From NCBI RefSeq assembly GCF_003807585.1, contig NZ_RMBX01000001.1:558001-622000 (forward strand): DNA of 64,000 nt. Direction: 5' to 3'. The notes beneath the pieces are model-generated. The model worked only from the letters and a program-made list of their open reading frames with translations, had not been told where the DNA came from and did not search any database. This document shows positions 17,728 through 25,897 of this stretch, piece after piece (positions within the stretch are counted from its first letter, which is position 1; every line of letters starts with the position of its first letter). The stretch comes from Chitinophaga barathri. GTDB lineage: Bacteria > Bacteroidota > Bacteroidia > Chitinophagales > Chitinophagaceae. Position numbers and translations under genes: made by a program.

Positions 17728-18915
17728 TTATTTGCCAACTATGAGAGTCCTCCCCTCACGTCGCACTTTCAGCGACGCATTTTGTAGCAAGCTGATAAGG
17801 GAGTCCAAGGGAATATCGGGGTCGCCAGCGGTAAACAACACAGCCACTTTGGCGTGCTGCTCATCAAGTTCTACCTCCAGATCATACCTGCGGGCAATAT
17901 CATTTGCAACTTCTCCGAGCTGTTCACCGTTATAAACGAAATATCCCTCCTTCCAGGCTACAACATCTGCGAGATTTCTTACCTGGGCAGTTTCAATCTG
18001 GTCTCCCTGCCGGGCCACCATCGACTGTTGTCCGGGAACAAGCTCGCGCACCTGGCTTCCCTTGGAGATTCGTACGGAACCCTCCAGCAGAGTGGTTTTT
18101 ATTAATCCTCGCTCAGCATAGGCGTTTATGTTGAAATGGGTACCCAGAACATCCACTTGCATTTTGCCGATAGTTGTTGGCACTTCCACCCGAAACGGAC
18201 GCTGCGGATCTTTAGCCACTTCGAAATATGCTTCCCCTTCAATGCTGACATTTCGGGTGGCCTGTCCGAAGTTGGCTGGATAACGGATGGACGACTGCGC
18301 GTTGAGCCATACCCGCGTACCATCCGGCAGCCGCACTGCATACTTACCGCCGCGCGGCGTGCGCAGGGTATTATACTCGGCGGACCGCTGGCTCCCTTCT
18401 GCCCCGAGGTAAGAAAGTTCGCCGGTGGTGTCGTTGGAAACAACCAGTCCGCCCTGATGGGCAACTATGCCGCTATTGTTACCAAGCGCAACCTCCCTCC
18501 CATCTGCCAATGTCAGTGTAGCCACGTCCTTTGCAGGCATTACAGGCATTTGCGCCATATCAGCCCTATGCTCCAGCTTTCCAACCATATAGAATACGGC
18601 CACGCCCAAAAGCACAAGGATTGCAGCGGCGGCAGACAACCGTACAAACGAGAACATTCGTCGCGCCGGCGAAAGCCGCTGCTGCATTTTTTTCCATTCC
18701 TGATCGCGCGTGTTTATGACGTAGGCGGCATCATCCAACAAAGAATGACCGTTCAGTACATCTTTAAAAAGTTGCCTGTTACTGTCGCTTTCGGCAAGCC
18801 ACACGACCAAAATAGTTTTTTCTTCCTCCGATAGCGGCTCTTCAGGAGCGCCCCCAATGTGCTTCATCAGTATCGCAGTGGGGATCTCCATCCGATTGTT
18901 ACGAGATTCTTTCAT
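17728..18915 (-). CDS. FecR-family anti-sigma/transmembrane regulator 1
   Basis: About 395 residues from ATG 18915 (a Met 7 codons later is also possible). N-terminal cytoplasmic helical part, one transmembrane segment (LSAAAAILVLLGVAVFYMV near residue 105), then a periplasmic FecR domain with the family's TLADGREVALG, RTPRGGKYAVRLPDGTRVWL and GEAYFEVAKDPQRPF motifs, and a C-terminal DUF4974-type segment ending GRTLIVGK. FecR proteins relay outer-membrane SusC/FecA signals to an ECF sigma factor. The paired sigma gene is directly upstream. Unusually, no susC follows it; the next 350 bases end in a terminator, so its receptor must lie elsewhere or be lost. Confidence 0.92.
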   Translation of the reverse strand: MKESRNNRMEIPTAILMKHIGGAPEEPLSEEEKTILVVWLAESDSNRQLFKDVLNGHSLLDDAAYVINTRDQEWKKMQQRLSPARRMFSFVRLSAAAAILVLLGVAVFYMVGKLEHRADMAQMPVMPAKDVATLTLADGREVALGNNSGIVAHQGGLVVSNDTTGELSYLGAEGSQRSAEYNTLRTPRGGKYAVRLPDGTRVWLNAQSSIRYPANFGQATRNVSIEGEAYFEVAKDPQRPFRVEVPTTIGKMQVDVLGTHFNINAYAERGLIKTTLLEGSVRISKGSQVRELVPGQQSMVARQGDQIETAQVRNLADVVAWKEGYFVYNGEQLGEVANDIARRYDLEVELDEQHAKVAVLFTAGDPDIPLDSLISLLQNASLKVRREGRTLIVGK

Positions 18916-19085
18916 AGACTTGGTGTCATTTTTGAATATTGCTGAAGAAAACACCCTCTTCCTGTTAGAATACTCTTTCCGCTACCTTATAAATGGAAAA
19001 CGGGTAGAAAATCCCGACGATTTCAGGGCAATTTTCAAATATAATTTTAATCCATGTGTTTCGTCATGATTACCAAAATAATTGA

Positions 19086-19667
19086 TCACCTGAGAAAAGT
19101 AGAGGCAATGGTTATCAAGAGGGTTGTGTTGGGATATTTCAACATTGCTTTTCGCAGCATGGCGCGCAGTATTCCGGGGTAATTCTTTGCGGTCTTAGGG
19201 GAAATTTCCAGTTTTTTGCCGATCTCCTGGTGGCTGAGCCCTTGTCGGGCAAGCTCATAGTATTTCCGATACTTTTCAGGAAGAAGAGATAAATGCTGCT
19301 CAATTTCATTGTAGAGGTCTGCTCGAGTGATTGTTTCTGCGCTGGGATCGTCAACAGTTTCCGATAGTATTGCTAAGTTGGCTCTAAATTTTTCTTCCCT
19401 TGGTAATGCTTCGAGATAAGAAAGGCAGTTGTTGCTTACGGTACGCATGAGGAAACCGACAACATGACTTTCGTTATTGAAGTTCCGATGCAGCCACAAT
19501 TTCATAAATGCTTCCTGGACAATATCCTTCGCAACTTCTTCGTCTACAACATATCTGCGTGCCTTAAGGAAGGCATGGGCATAATATTCGTCCCACACAG
19601 CCTTGAAAGCAACAGGGTCCTGCCGGTTGAGTAGCGGGACTACGTCTTTATGTTCAAATGATTTCAT
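19086..19667 (-). CDS. ECF sigma factor 1 (Bacteroidota FecI type)
   Basis: 193 residues from ATG 19667 (MKSFEHKDVVPLL); longer in-frame starts exist but add nothing family-like. Region 2 is at AFLKARRYVVDEEVAKDIVQ followed by EAFMKLWLHR, and region 4 is a helix-turn-helix, GLSHQEIGKKLEISPKTAKN. It would guide RNA polymerase to promoters controlled by the FecR partner. It is divergent from the thioredoxin-like gene of the lanthionine-synthetase operon across 407 bases, and so is placed to control that operon, its own, or both. The C-terminus ends LLITIASTFLR. Confidence 0.9.
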   Translation of the reverse strand: MKSFEHKDVVPLLNRQDPVAFKAVWDEYYAHAFLKARRYVVDEEVAKDIVQEAFMKLWLHRNFNNESHVVGFLMRTVSNNCLSYLEALPREEKFRANLAILSETVDDPSAETITRADLYNEIEQHLSLLPEKYRKYYELARQGLSHQEIGKKLEISPKTAKNYPGILRAMLRKAMLKYPNTTLLITIASTFLR

Positions 19668-20074
19668 GTGCAGTTGCCTTGGAACGTCAACTATTTGGTT
19701 CAATGATATTCCCCGCCCACTCAGCAATCCTGAATCCATTATCAATAGGCCATCGTAAAATCTAAAACGAATAGGGAATTTCTATGATATCTAATAAGGA
19801 AAAGGTCTAAGGTGAGAAAATCGTTGAACTGGTGCCGAATCGGCGGTCAATCCGCCACAATAGTAAGGAAATTTAGCCAATTCGCATACATCTGAAAAAT
19901 CAACGCTACTGAGCACTTCAACGCCTACACACCTGTCCCAAAAAGATTATAACGCTTATGTGAAACCGTACTAAGATTAAAAAATGAGACATTTTCCGAG
20001 GTATACCGAACGCATTCCAGAGGTCGCTTACTTTTATGATGTCAACATTAGTGGAATTAAACCTTTCCATCATC
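19668..20074. promoter_or_regulatory. divergent promoter region between sigma factor and LanKC operon
   Basis: 407 non-coding bases between divergent start codons must hold the promoters of both units. The region is AT-rich with a small hairpin (GGCGG-TCAAT-CCGCC near 19849-19863). I could not assign a confident Bacteroidota -33/-7 pair. In-frame codons before ATG 20075 (from 20036) are not favoured as the start because the signal peptide begins at 20075. Confidence 0.4.
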
Positions 20075-20614
20075 ATGAAACGTGGAGTCACTATCTTCTT
20101 GGTAATTGTTTTCACCTGGTTAAGTTCTTGCAAGTGGGAAGACAACTTTACAGAGGCACAAGTAAAAAACGGAGATGCAATCAACTTCCTCCCAAAATTC
20201 AAGATGCTGCGTCTAGACAGCACCGAGATCAAAAGCACTTCAATTCCTAATGACAAAATCACAATTTTAGTATTGTTCGATCCAACATGTCACAATTGTA
20301 AAGACGAGCTAATTGCGCTGAGTGACAGCATTAACCATTTTTTTTCCGCAAGCATAGCCTTAGTTGCACCATTTCCTATTTCAGATATAAAATCCTGCCC
20401 CGAAATTAAGCGCTTTGAAGGCTTAAACAACGTGACAATAGCAAGTGATCATCATAATGTCACACAGACTATTTTTAATGGAATGCAAGTCCCAATGACT
20501 TTGATCTATGACAAGGATCAACGTCTGCGAGCAGTATTCCGCGGAACAGCCGATATGAATGACTTAATTAAGCAATTCAATAAGGTAAAACAAAAGCCAA
20601 CTATGAAAGGCTAA
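20075..20614 (+). CDS. thioredoxin-like (TlpA/redoxin) lipoprotein
   Basis: 179 residues. MKRGVTIFLVIVFTWLSSC is a lipoprotein signal with lipobox L-S-S-C, so the protein is membrane-anchored in the periplasm or outer membrane. The thioredoxin fold is shown by ILVLFDPTCHNCKDEL, with redox motif CHNC, and by the cis-proline loop VPMTLIYDKD. Such proteins reduce or form disulfides on exported substrates. It is the first gene of the operon, 25 bases before the lanthionine-synthetase gene, and the three peptides encoded downstream each have a conserved Cys pair, so they are the obvious substrates. That partnership is inference. Confidence 0.87.
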   Translation: MKRGVTIFLVIVFTWLSSCKWEDNFTEAQVKNGDAINFLPKFKMLRLDSTEIKSTSIPNDKITILVLFDPTCHNCKDELIALSDSINHFFSASIALVAPFPISDIKSCPEIKRFEGLNNVTIASDHHNVTQTIFNGMQVPMTLIYDKDQRLRAVFRGTADMNDLIKQFNKVKQKPTMKG

Positions 20615-20639
20615 TATAAAAGTTTCATTCTTATAATTT

Positions 20640-23078
20640 ATGCCTACTTCCTTTAAAAATTTAGACATCAAAGATGTCTTTGAGAAAGAAAATGTGCAAT
20701 TCAAAAGTGAAAGCATCTTCCTCACAGTAGGAAACGCTTCACCAGAAGCTCAGGAGATTTTCTATATCTCAATTAGTCCCGCATTTTTAATCGATTTCCT
20801 CCCCTACTATATAAGTTTGGCACACAAAAGGCAAATTAATTATCAGATTGTCAGCACTTTAGCAAATGCTCTAGATGTTGTAGACGGTGTATACGGAATA
20901 ACAACTGTCGGCAAAACGATCACAATTTACTTTTACGACTTTGTTGACCTCCCTTTCATAAAAAATGTGATTCAGGCATGTCAAACATATTCAGGACCAG
21001 ATATTCCAGGAACATATAAAATCGACAATTGCGTTTATTCAAATTTAAAGACGAAGTTCTCAGTCACTGACTTCCCTAACATGGCCGAAGTTCAAGTTTC
21101 CAGGATAGATTTCGGTCACAACTACCAAAACACAGCTATTTTCAGCGAGCGGCCTAAAGGGAATATTCTAACCTCAACATTAATATTACCTGATAAATCC
21201 AAACAATCCGTTTTCATTAAAGAAGGAAAAAAGTGCATGTGGCGCGACAAATCTGGGCGCACAATCATAGATCGAATCAAATGGGAGGGAAATCTTCTCA
21301 AACAACTGCAGTCCATTGTCAAGGTTCCAATTCTTTTCGATGAGTTTTGCATTGACGGCAATGAATACATTGTTTTGGAAAAAATAGAGGGCTCTACATT
21401 TACGGACTTTATTAAGAAACTAAACAAAAACTATGAGGCATGGCGATACTGGAAATATTCAGATCAAACTAAGGCACTAACCACTTTCAGATCAATAATA
21501 CTAATATTAAACAAGCTATTTATTAATGGATATATACACCGTGATATTTCGAGCGAAAATTTTATAGTTGGGAAAAATGGAGAAGTGACCCTTATAGACA
21601 CTGAATCCATAGTTGATTTAAACGAACATCTGCCTGAACCACCTTTTGAAACAGGAACGAAAGGCTTCTCGAGTCCTGCGGTATTTGATAATCTAATGCC
21701 GTCGCTAAACGACCATATTTATTCAATAGGCAAATTAGCGCTATTTCTATCCACTACAATTCATCCTCTCTATTTTGACCAATACTCTTCAGACAAGCTT
21801 GCCTGGCATCTCGAAAAGTTTATTGGTCGCCATGAAATTGGACACTTCATAATATCGTGTTTGGATTATCCTAATGAATATACCCATGATCGGTTAATTT
21901 CGGAAATTGATAAAATTATAAATGAGCAAACTAATGTAAATAACCTTGGAAAGGTTGATAAATTCCATCCAAATAGAGACTCTTTGCATTCAGTGATAAA
22001 ATCAGATTTAAGCACAATTGATCTGAAGAACATTCTTTCATTTGATTTGGGGCAACTGAACTTTCTCAAAAGTAATGAATCATCATCAGATCTGGGATGG
22101 CATAACGGGGTTCTTGGTCTGGTGCATACCTTTATTAAAGCTCATAACCATAGTGGTCTATTAACCAATGCGAATGAAAGTAAAATAATAAATGAGTTCC
22201 TGACGAACATTATGGAGTTCCATATGGATAAGATAAATGACTGTAAGGTTGGACTAAAGGATGGCGTATATAGTCTGCTCTATACATGTGCGAAGGCCAT
22301 GGGGGTCTCTATCCTTAAGTCAAATGATATGTTTACCGATTTCTTTCAGCGCGTTGTATGGCTAAAGCCAAATAATACAAGCTACAACTACGGCTCGCTT
22401 GGCATCGTTCCGTCGCTACTTATAACTTCCGAGGCCCCATTTGAACCACAAATTAGAGAAATAAGCAAGGCTTTATTGTATAACCTATACCAAAATCTGG
22501 CCATCAATTTCGAAAATATAGTCAAGGACAACGATCAAAGCAACTTTATTCTTGAAAACTATTTAGCCATTTTACAGATTAAATCTTCAATCGATATTCC
22601 CTACTCACATCACATATTCAGGAGCATAACTAACAATATAAACACTTTGACAAATTCACTTCAACGTGAAATACAAATAGAAGGATTAAATAATCATAAT
22701 AAGGCTAATTATAATCGACTAATCAAATACCTAACAGTTGCTTCAGCAGGATCTGGTGCAATGTTACCAATTATTCTAGAAGAAATTAAAGACACCCTTC
22801 CAAATTTCTTGGTTCTTAACAATCCCTCCCGATTTAATGGCTTAGCCTTTTTCGGAAATATCTTTTTGCAATCATTAAAGACCAATCATTCTGAAGAAAT
22901 ACATAAAAGGCTTTTAAACATTCTCGCGTGCCTTGAATCAATGCGTATGGGTTCAAGTCAAGGTACAACTTGGTACTTACCAAATAAAACAGAAAGATTT
23001 TTCGGGTTTGATAACGGTAACAGTGGAATTTTGGATTTCTATTTGGAGGTAATTGATAGCAATGTACATCTAAATTAA
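20640..23078 (+). CDS. class III-type lanthionine synthetase (LanKC): lyase, kinase and cyclase-like domains
   Basis: 812 residues, no signal peptide. Residues 36-135 match the N-terminal LanKC region, including GVYGITTVGKTITIYF and the SGPDIPG segment. Residues about 175-430 are a protein kinase without a clear Gly loop: Lys194 (VFIKEG), Glu216 (KWEGN), HRDISSEN at 300-307, and IDTES with Asp320. Residues 480-812 repeat LanC-like turns (GWHNGVLGLVHTF, YNYGSLGIVPSLL, GNSGILDFYLEV) but lack the Cys/Cys/His zinc ligands, as do many class III cyclases. LanKC enzymes phosphorylate Ser/Thr, eliminate phosphate and add Cys to make (methyl)lanthionine or labionin. The gene is visibly AT-rich. Family assignment is strong; activity is unproven. 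Confidence 0.85.
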   Translation: MPTSFKNLDIKDVFEKENVQFKSESIFLTVGNASPEAQEIFYISISPAFLIDFLPYYISLAHKRQINYQIVSTLANALDVVDGVYGITTVGKTITIYFYDFVDLPFIKNVIQACQTYSGPDIPGTYKIDNCVYSNLKTKFSVTDFPNMAEVQVSRIDFGHNYQNTAIFSERPKGNILTSTLILPDKSKQSVFIKEGKKCMWRDKSGRTIIDRIKWEGNLLKQLQSIVKVPILFDEFCIDGNEYIVLEKIEGSTFTDFIKKLNKNYEAWRYWKYSDQTKALTTFRSIILILNKLFINGYIHRDISSENFIVGKNGEVTLIDTESIVDLNEHLPEPPFETGTKGFSSPAVFDNLMPSLNDHIYSIGKLALFLSTTIHPLYFDQYSSDKLAWHLEKFIGRHEIGHFIISCLDYPNEYTHDRLISEIDKIINEQTNVNNLGKVDKFHPNRDSLHSVIKSDLSTIDLKNILSFDLGQLNFLKSNESSSDLGWHNGVLGLVHTFIKAHNHSGLLTNANESKIINEFLTNIMEFHMDKINDCKVGLKDGVYSLLYTCAKAMGVSILKSNDMFTDFFQRVVWLKPNNTSYNYGSLGIVPSLLITSEAPFEPQIREISKALLYNLYQNLAINFENIVKDNDQSNFILENYLAILQIKSSIDIPYSHHIFRSITNNINTLTNSLQREIQIEGLNNHNKANYNRLIKYLTVASAGSGAMLPIILEEIKDTLPNFLVLNNPSRFNGLAFFGNIFLQSLKTNHSEEIHKRLLNILACLESMRMGSSQGTTWYLPNKTERFFGFDNGNSGILDFYLEVIDSNVHLN

Positions 23079-23180
23079 CTAAACGTCTGCAATAACGATT
23101 TGTGTCCCGTTATAAATGCAATTCTAAGCTGCTTTTGAAATGAGTTTGCAGTTTTATCCTCTTATTACAAAACCGAATGT

Positions 23181-23471
23181 ATGAAGAAAATAAAACCTCT
23201 ATTTGCAGTATGCTTATTTCTTTTTATAGTGAAAATAAATGAAAGCCATCCAAAGAATAGCCATAGAGCCATTCCATCTGCAATCTACTTCAAAGCGTCA
23301 TTCTCCTGTATTTTATTATTCTCAGGGTGCATACCAGGTTATTTTCAAGACGGAGCAAATGTAAGCAACCAAGCATACATCATTTCTTCAACCGGCACAT
23401 ATCATAGTCTATATGGAAACAATAATTGCGACAACCCCTCAGGTACTATCATGAGAGTAAAATTCTATTAG
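23181..23471 (+). CDS. small exported Cys peptide 1, paralogue and candidate LanKC substrate
   Basis: 96 residues. N-terminal hydrophobic signal (MKKIKPLFAVCLFLFIVKI), then a mature part of about 65 residues. It shares with the next two genes the core layout: S/A-I/L-Y near the processed start, a Cys about 20 residues in (SFSCILLFSGC, here with an extra Cys), an FQDGAN or WQDGAT turn, and the C-terminal motif YGNNNCDNPSGTIMRVKF. This is the most divergent copy. It starts 102 bases after the LanKC stop. The type recalls DUF6520-like short exported Bacteroidota proteins, but I cannot assign it. Confidence 0.75.
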   Translation: MKKIKPLFAVCLFLFIVKINESHPKNSHRAIPSAIYFKASFSCILLFSGCIPGYFQDGANVSNQAYIISSTGTYHSLYGNNNCDNPSGTIMRVKFY

Positions 23472-23626
23472 AAAAATGAACTATTGTCATATTAAATAAA
23501 TTCCAGAAACTAATAAATAAAGTAGTAAACTAATTTCAATAACATGGTGCGGTATAAAAATAGTTATCGAACCAGATAGAAAAATATTGCTCCAAAATCT
23601 TCAAATTTAAACCAAATACTTCTTTT

Positions 23627-23914
23627 ATGACTCACCTTACGACCAAAACATTAACCCTGATTTTCCTTATGACAATTTTATTGTCTCTAAATGATCCTGG
23701 GCTATTACGTGCTACTCCACCTTCACTCTATGCCAAAATTGGCGCTGCATGCGTCTTAATTCAAGCTTCAGGTGTATTACCTATATGGCAGGACAATGCG
23801 ACAATAACCGAGCAAGCACTCATAAGAGACAAAAATGGAAATTTTTGGCGAGTTTACGGAACGAGTAATTGCGATGGTCCCAATGGTAACATAATTCGTG
23901 TAAAGTTTGGGTAA
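23627..23914 (+). CDS. small exported Cys peptide 2
   Basis: 95 residues: signal MTHLTTKTLTLIFLMTILLS, then RATPPSLYAKIGAACVLIQA, IWQDNAT and finally VYGTSNCDGPNGNIIRVKFG. Two Cys only in the mature part, at the same positions as in copy 3. The many Ser/Thr before Cys1 and between the Cys residues could be dehydrated and cyclised by the upstream LanKC, or the pair could form a disulfide handled by the thioredoxin-like protein. 155 bases separate it from copy 1, leaving room for a separate promoter. Confidence 0.75.
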   Translation: MTHLTTKTLTLIFLMTILLSLNDPGLLRATPPSLYAKIGAACVLIQASGVLPIWQDNATITEQALIRDKNGNFWRVYGTSNCDGPNGNIIRVKFG

Positions 23915-24096
23915 CATCCCAAATCGAGAATCTTCTCGACGTATCAGTCAAATCGATATTGAGTAGCTACCAGTATAATGCTCCTCCAGGCATCTGATTC
24001 TGAAAAATGGAGAAAGGAATACGCCGAAAACCTTAAAACAAAGTAGGCATTTCGATTTGTTCAAAAAATCATTTTTAAATCTAAAATCATTAAACA

Positions 24097-24384
24097 ATGA
24101 AACGTACATTCTTAGCTTTTGGAGCTATTGCCCTCACTGCAGGAACCGTAGTTGTAGCAAACAACAAGGAAGACGTTAGAGCAACTCCATCATCGTTATA
24201 CGCAAAAATTGGAGCATCCTGCACATTAGTACAAGCGTCTGGTGTCAATGCAATCTGGCAAGATGGCGCAACAACGTTCGACCAGGCGAAAATTCAGTCC
24301 AATACAGGCAACCTGCATACTGTGTATGGAAACAACAACTGCGACAACGTCAGCGGTACGATCATTCGCGTGAAATTCAACTAA
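24097..24384 (+). CDS. small exported Cys peptide 3
   Basis: 95 residues. The signal is the cleanest of the three (MKRTFLAFGAIALTAGTVVV, cleavage after VVVA). The mature part has RATPSSLYAKIGASCTLVQA, the turn AIWQDGAT and the ending YGNNNCDNVSGTIIRVKFN. The two Cys match copy 2. Copies 2 and 3 agree over most of the mature chain but differ in their signals, so selection acts on the exported part. The perfect palindromic terminator follows 19 bases after the stop. It is the last gene of the operon and probably the most highly conserved copy. Confidence 0.78.
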   Translation: MKRTFLAFGAIALTAGTVVVANNKEDVRATPSSLYAKIGASCTLVQASGVNAIWQDGATTFDQAKIQSNTGNLHTVYGNNNCDNVSGTIIRVKFN

Positions 24385-24403
24385 TATAGCAGAAACTGCT
24401 TAA

Positions 24404-24445
24404 TTAGAAGCAAATGGCAGCCTGATGGCTGCCATTTGCTTCTAA
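24404..24445. terminator. perfect 19-bp palindromic bidirectional terminator
   Basis: Arms 24404-24422 and 24427-24445 (TTAGAAGCAAATGGCAGCC and its exact complement) with a 4-base loop TGAT. It lies 19 bases after peptide 3 and 3 bases after the susD stop, between converging operons, and can end transcription on both strands. The arm length and perfection are unusual. Confidence 0.9.
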
Positions 24446-24448
24446 ACC

Positions 24449-25876
24449 TCAGTAACCTGGATTCTGCGATAATGACGGATTTCGTCTAATCTCATCAAAA
24501 GGTATGGGTAGCAACTGAGCTGAACTTTTCCAACTTGGCTTGAGAGCAGGAATTATCTTGTCGGCAAGATCCCACCTTATTAAATCTAACCATCGATGAC
24601 CATACTCGACGAAAAATTCAATTCTCCTTTCTTGTACTATGTCGTTAAAAAGCTGGGTAGCATCGGAGTTAGATTTAGGACCGAGTTCCGCTCTTTGTCT
24701 AATTCTATTCAGATACGAATATCCATCGGATACCTTCCCCAGCCTAAGGGATGCTTCAGCAAGAATCATATACAACTCAGACAACCTAAATAGCACAATA
24801 TGCTCCGTTGCATCCTCTCGGGGAACCTGTTGTTCTCTACCCATTTTATACTTATAAGGGAAATACCATCTTTTTCCATTTCTTTCAATTGAACCAAGCC
24901 ATTTTTCCTTTCGCTTATCTCCTGGCTCAAACTCCTGTATCAAAGTAGAATCAAGGTAGTAGTCTATAATTCCTCCTTGAGAAACATTATAAACAACAAA
25001 TTGTCGACCTTCATTGGTCAAATTGAATGGAGCCCTCCTTACATCCTGAGCAAGCGAAAAAACCACTTCACTGCTATTTCTTTTGAACACATTATCCAAA
25101 TCCGCCTCCAAGGAGAAAAGGGCTTCATTTTTTGCTACCGTGGCAGCGTACTTTTCAGCATCAGCCCATTTTTTTCGATAAAGAGACACTCTTGATAATA
25201 GAGCAGCCGCGACCCATTTATTTACCTTTGCTCTTTCCCCATTAGAAATGCTATAATCAGTATATCCATTGTCAAATCCGAAAAGAAGATCTTCTGAAAT
25301 AAAATCATAAATTTTATCAGTTTTTTCTCTCGCCTTCTTTGCCTCTATTTTCCAATCTGTAGAAGAAATAAGAGGCACATCACCAAAATAAGATATAAGA
25401 TAAAAATAATAGAAAGCTCGAAGCGTTCGTGCTTCCGACAGCAAGCCTTTCTGAACACTTGTCTTTAAGGTTTTGCTTTTTTCCAAGCCTTCAATGCAAG
25501 CATTAGCCTGATAAATGACGGAGTATGCAGCATTCCAGAATTTGCTTACACCAGGATCATTTGATGGAATAGTATTCAATTCATAAGGGGAAATATCACC
25601 GCTGAAAACGTGAAGTTCATCCGCCATCATTCCTCCCATCATAGTCAGTTGCGCTGATAAGAAACGAGGTTGCGTTCCAACATTGACAACTTCCGAATAC
25701 AGAGTATTTACGGCTGCGGTAGCATTCGCACTATCCAAAAACGCCTTTTCAGTGTCAATACTACTTATGGGTGGCGGTATTTCCACAAGAGACTCAACCA
25801 GTTTATTGCAACTGCTAAATATAGGGAAGCAAATTCCCAATGCTAAGTGGAGGAAAAGTTTATATTTTTTATACAT
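24449..25876 (-). CDS. susD: SusD/RagB-family outer-membrane lipoprotein
   Basis: 475 residues. Lipoprotein signal ending IFSSCNKLVE, then the SusD fold: N-terminal ANATAAVNTLYSEVVN helix, TPR-like helices with YQANACIEGLEK and LLSEARTLRAFYYFYLISYF, the typical FGDVPL loop, and RLSELYMILAEASLRLGK and ERRIEFFVEYGHRWLDLIRW near the end. SusD forms a lid over the SusC barrel and binds the imported ligand. It starts 21 bases after susC stops, one operon. The ligand is not indicated: no glycosidase is nearby. RagAB-like pairs import oligopeptides, so a peptide ligand is possible given the neighbouring peptide genes. Confidence 0.93.
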   Translation of the reverse strand: MYKKYKLFLHLALGICFPIFSSCNKLVESLVEIPPPISSIDTEKAFLDSANATAAVNTLYSEVVNVGTQPRFLSAQLTMMGGMMADELHVFSGDISPYELNTIPSNDPGVSKFWNAAYSVIYQANACIEGLEKSKTLKTSVQKGLLSEARTLRAFYYFYLISYFGDVPLISSTDWKIEAKKAREKTDKIYDFISEDLLFGFDNGYTDYSISNGERAKVNKWVAAALLSRVSLYRKKWADAEKYAATVAKNEALFSLEADLDNVFKRNSSEVVFSLAQDVRRAPFNLTNEGRQFVVYNVSQGGIIDYYLDSTLIQEFEPGDKRKEKWLGSIERNGKRWYFPYKYKMGREQQVPREDATEHIVLFRLSELYMILAEASLRLGKVSDGYSYLNRIRQRAELGPKSNSDATQLFNDIVQERRIEFFVEYGHRWLDLIRWDLADKIIPALKPSWKSSAQLLPIPFDEIRRNPSLSQNPGY

Positions 25877-25897
25877 TGGAATCGTTTTGAAAATATC

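Noticed and set aside
20640..23078. An ordinary Ser/Thr protein kinase.
   Set aside because: The 175 residues before and 380 residues after the kinase match the LanKC order; a plain kinase would not have these parts.
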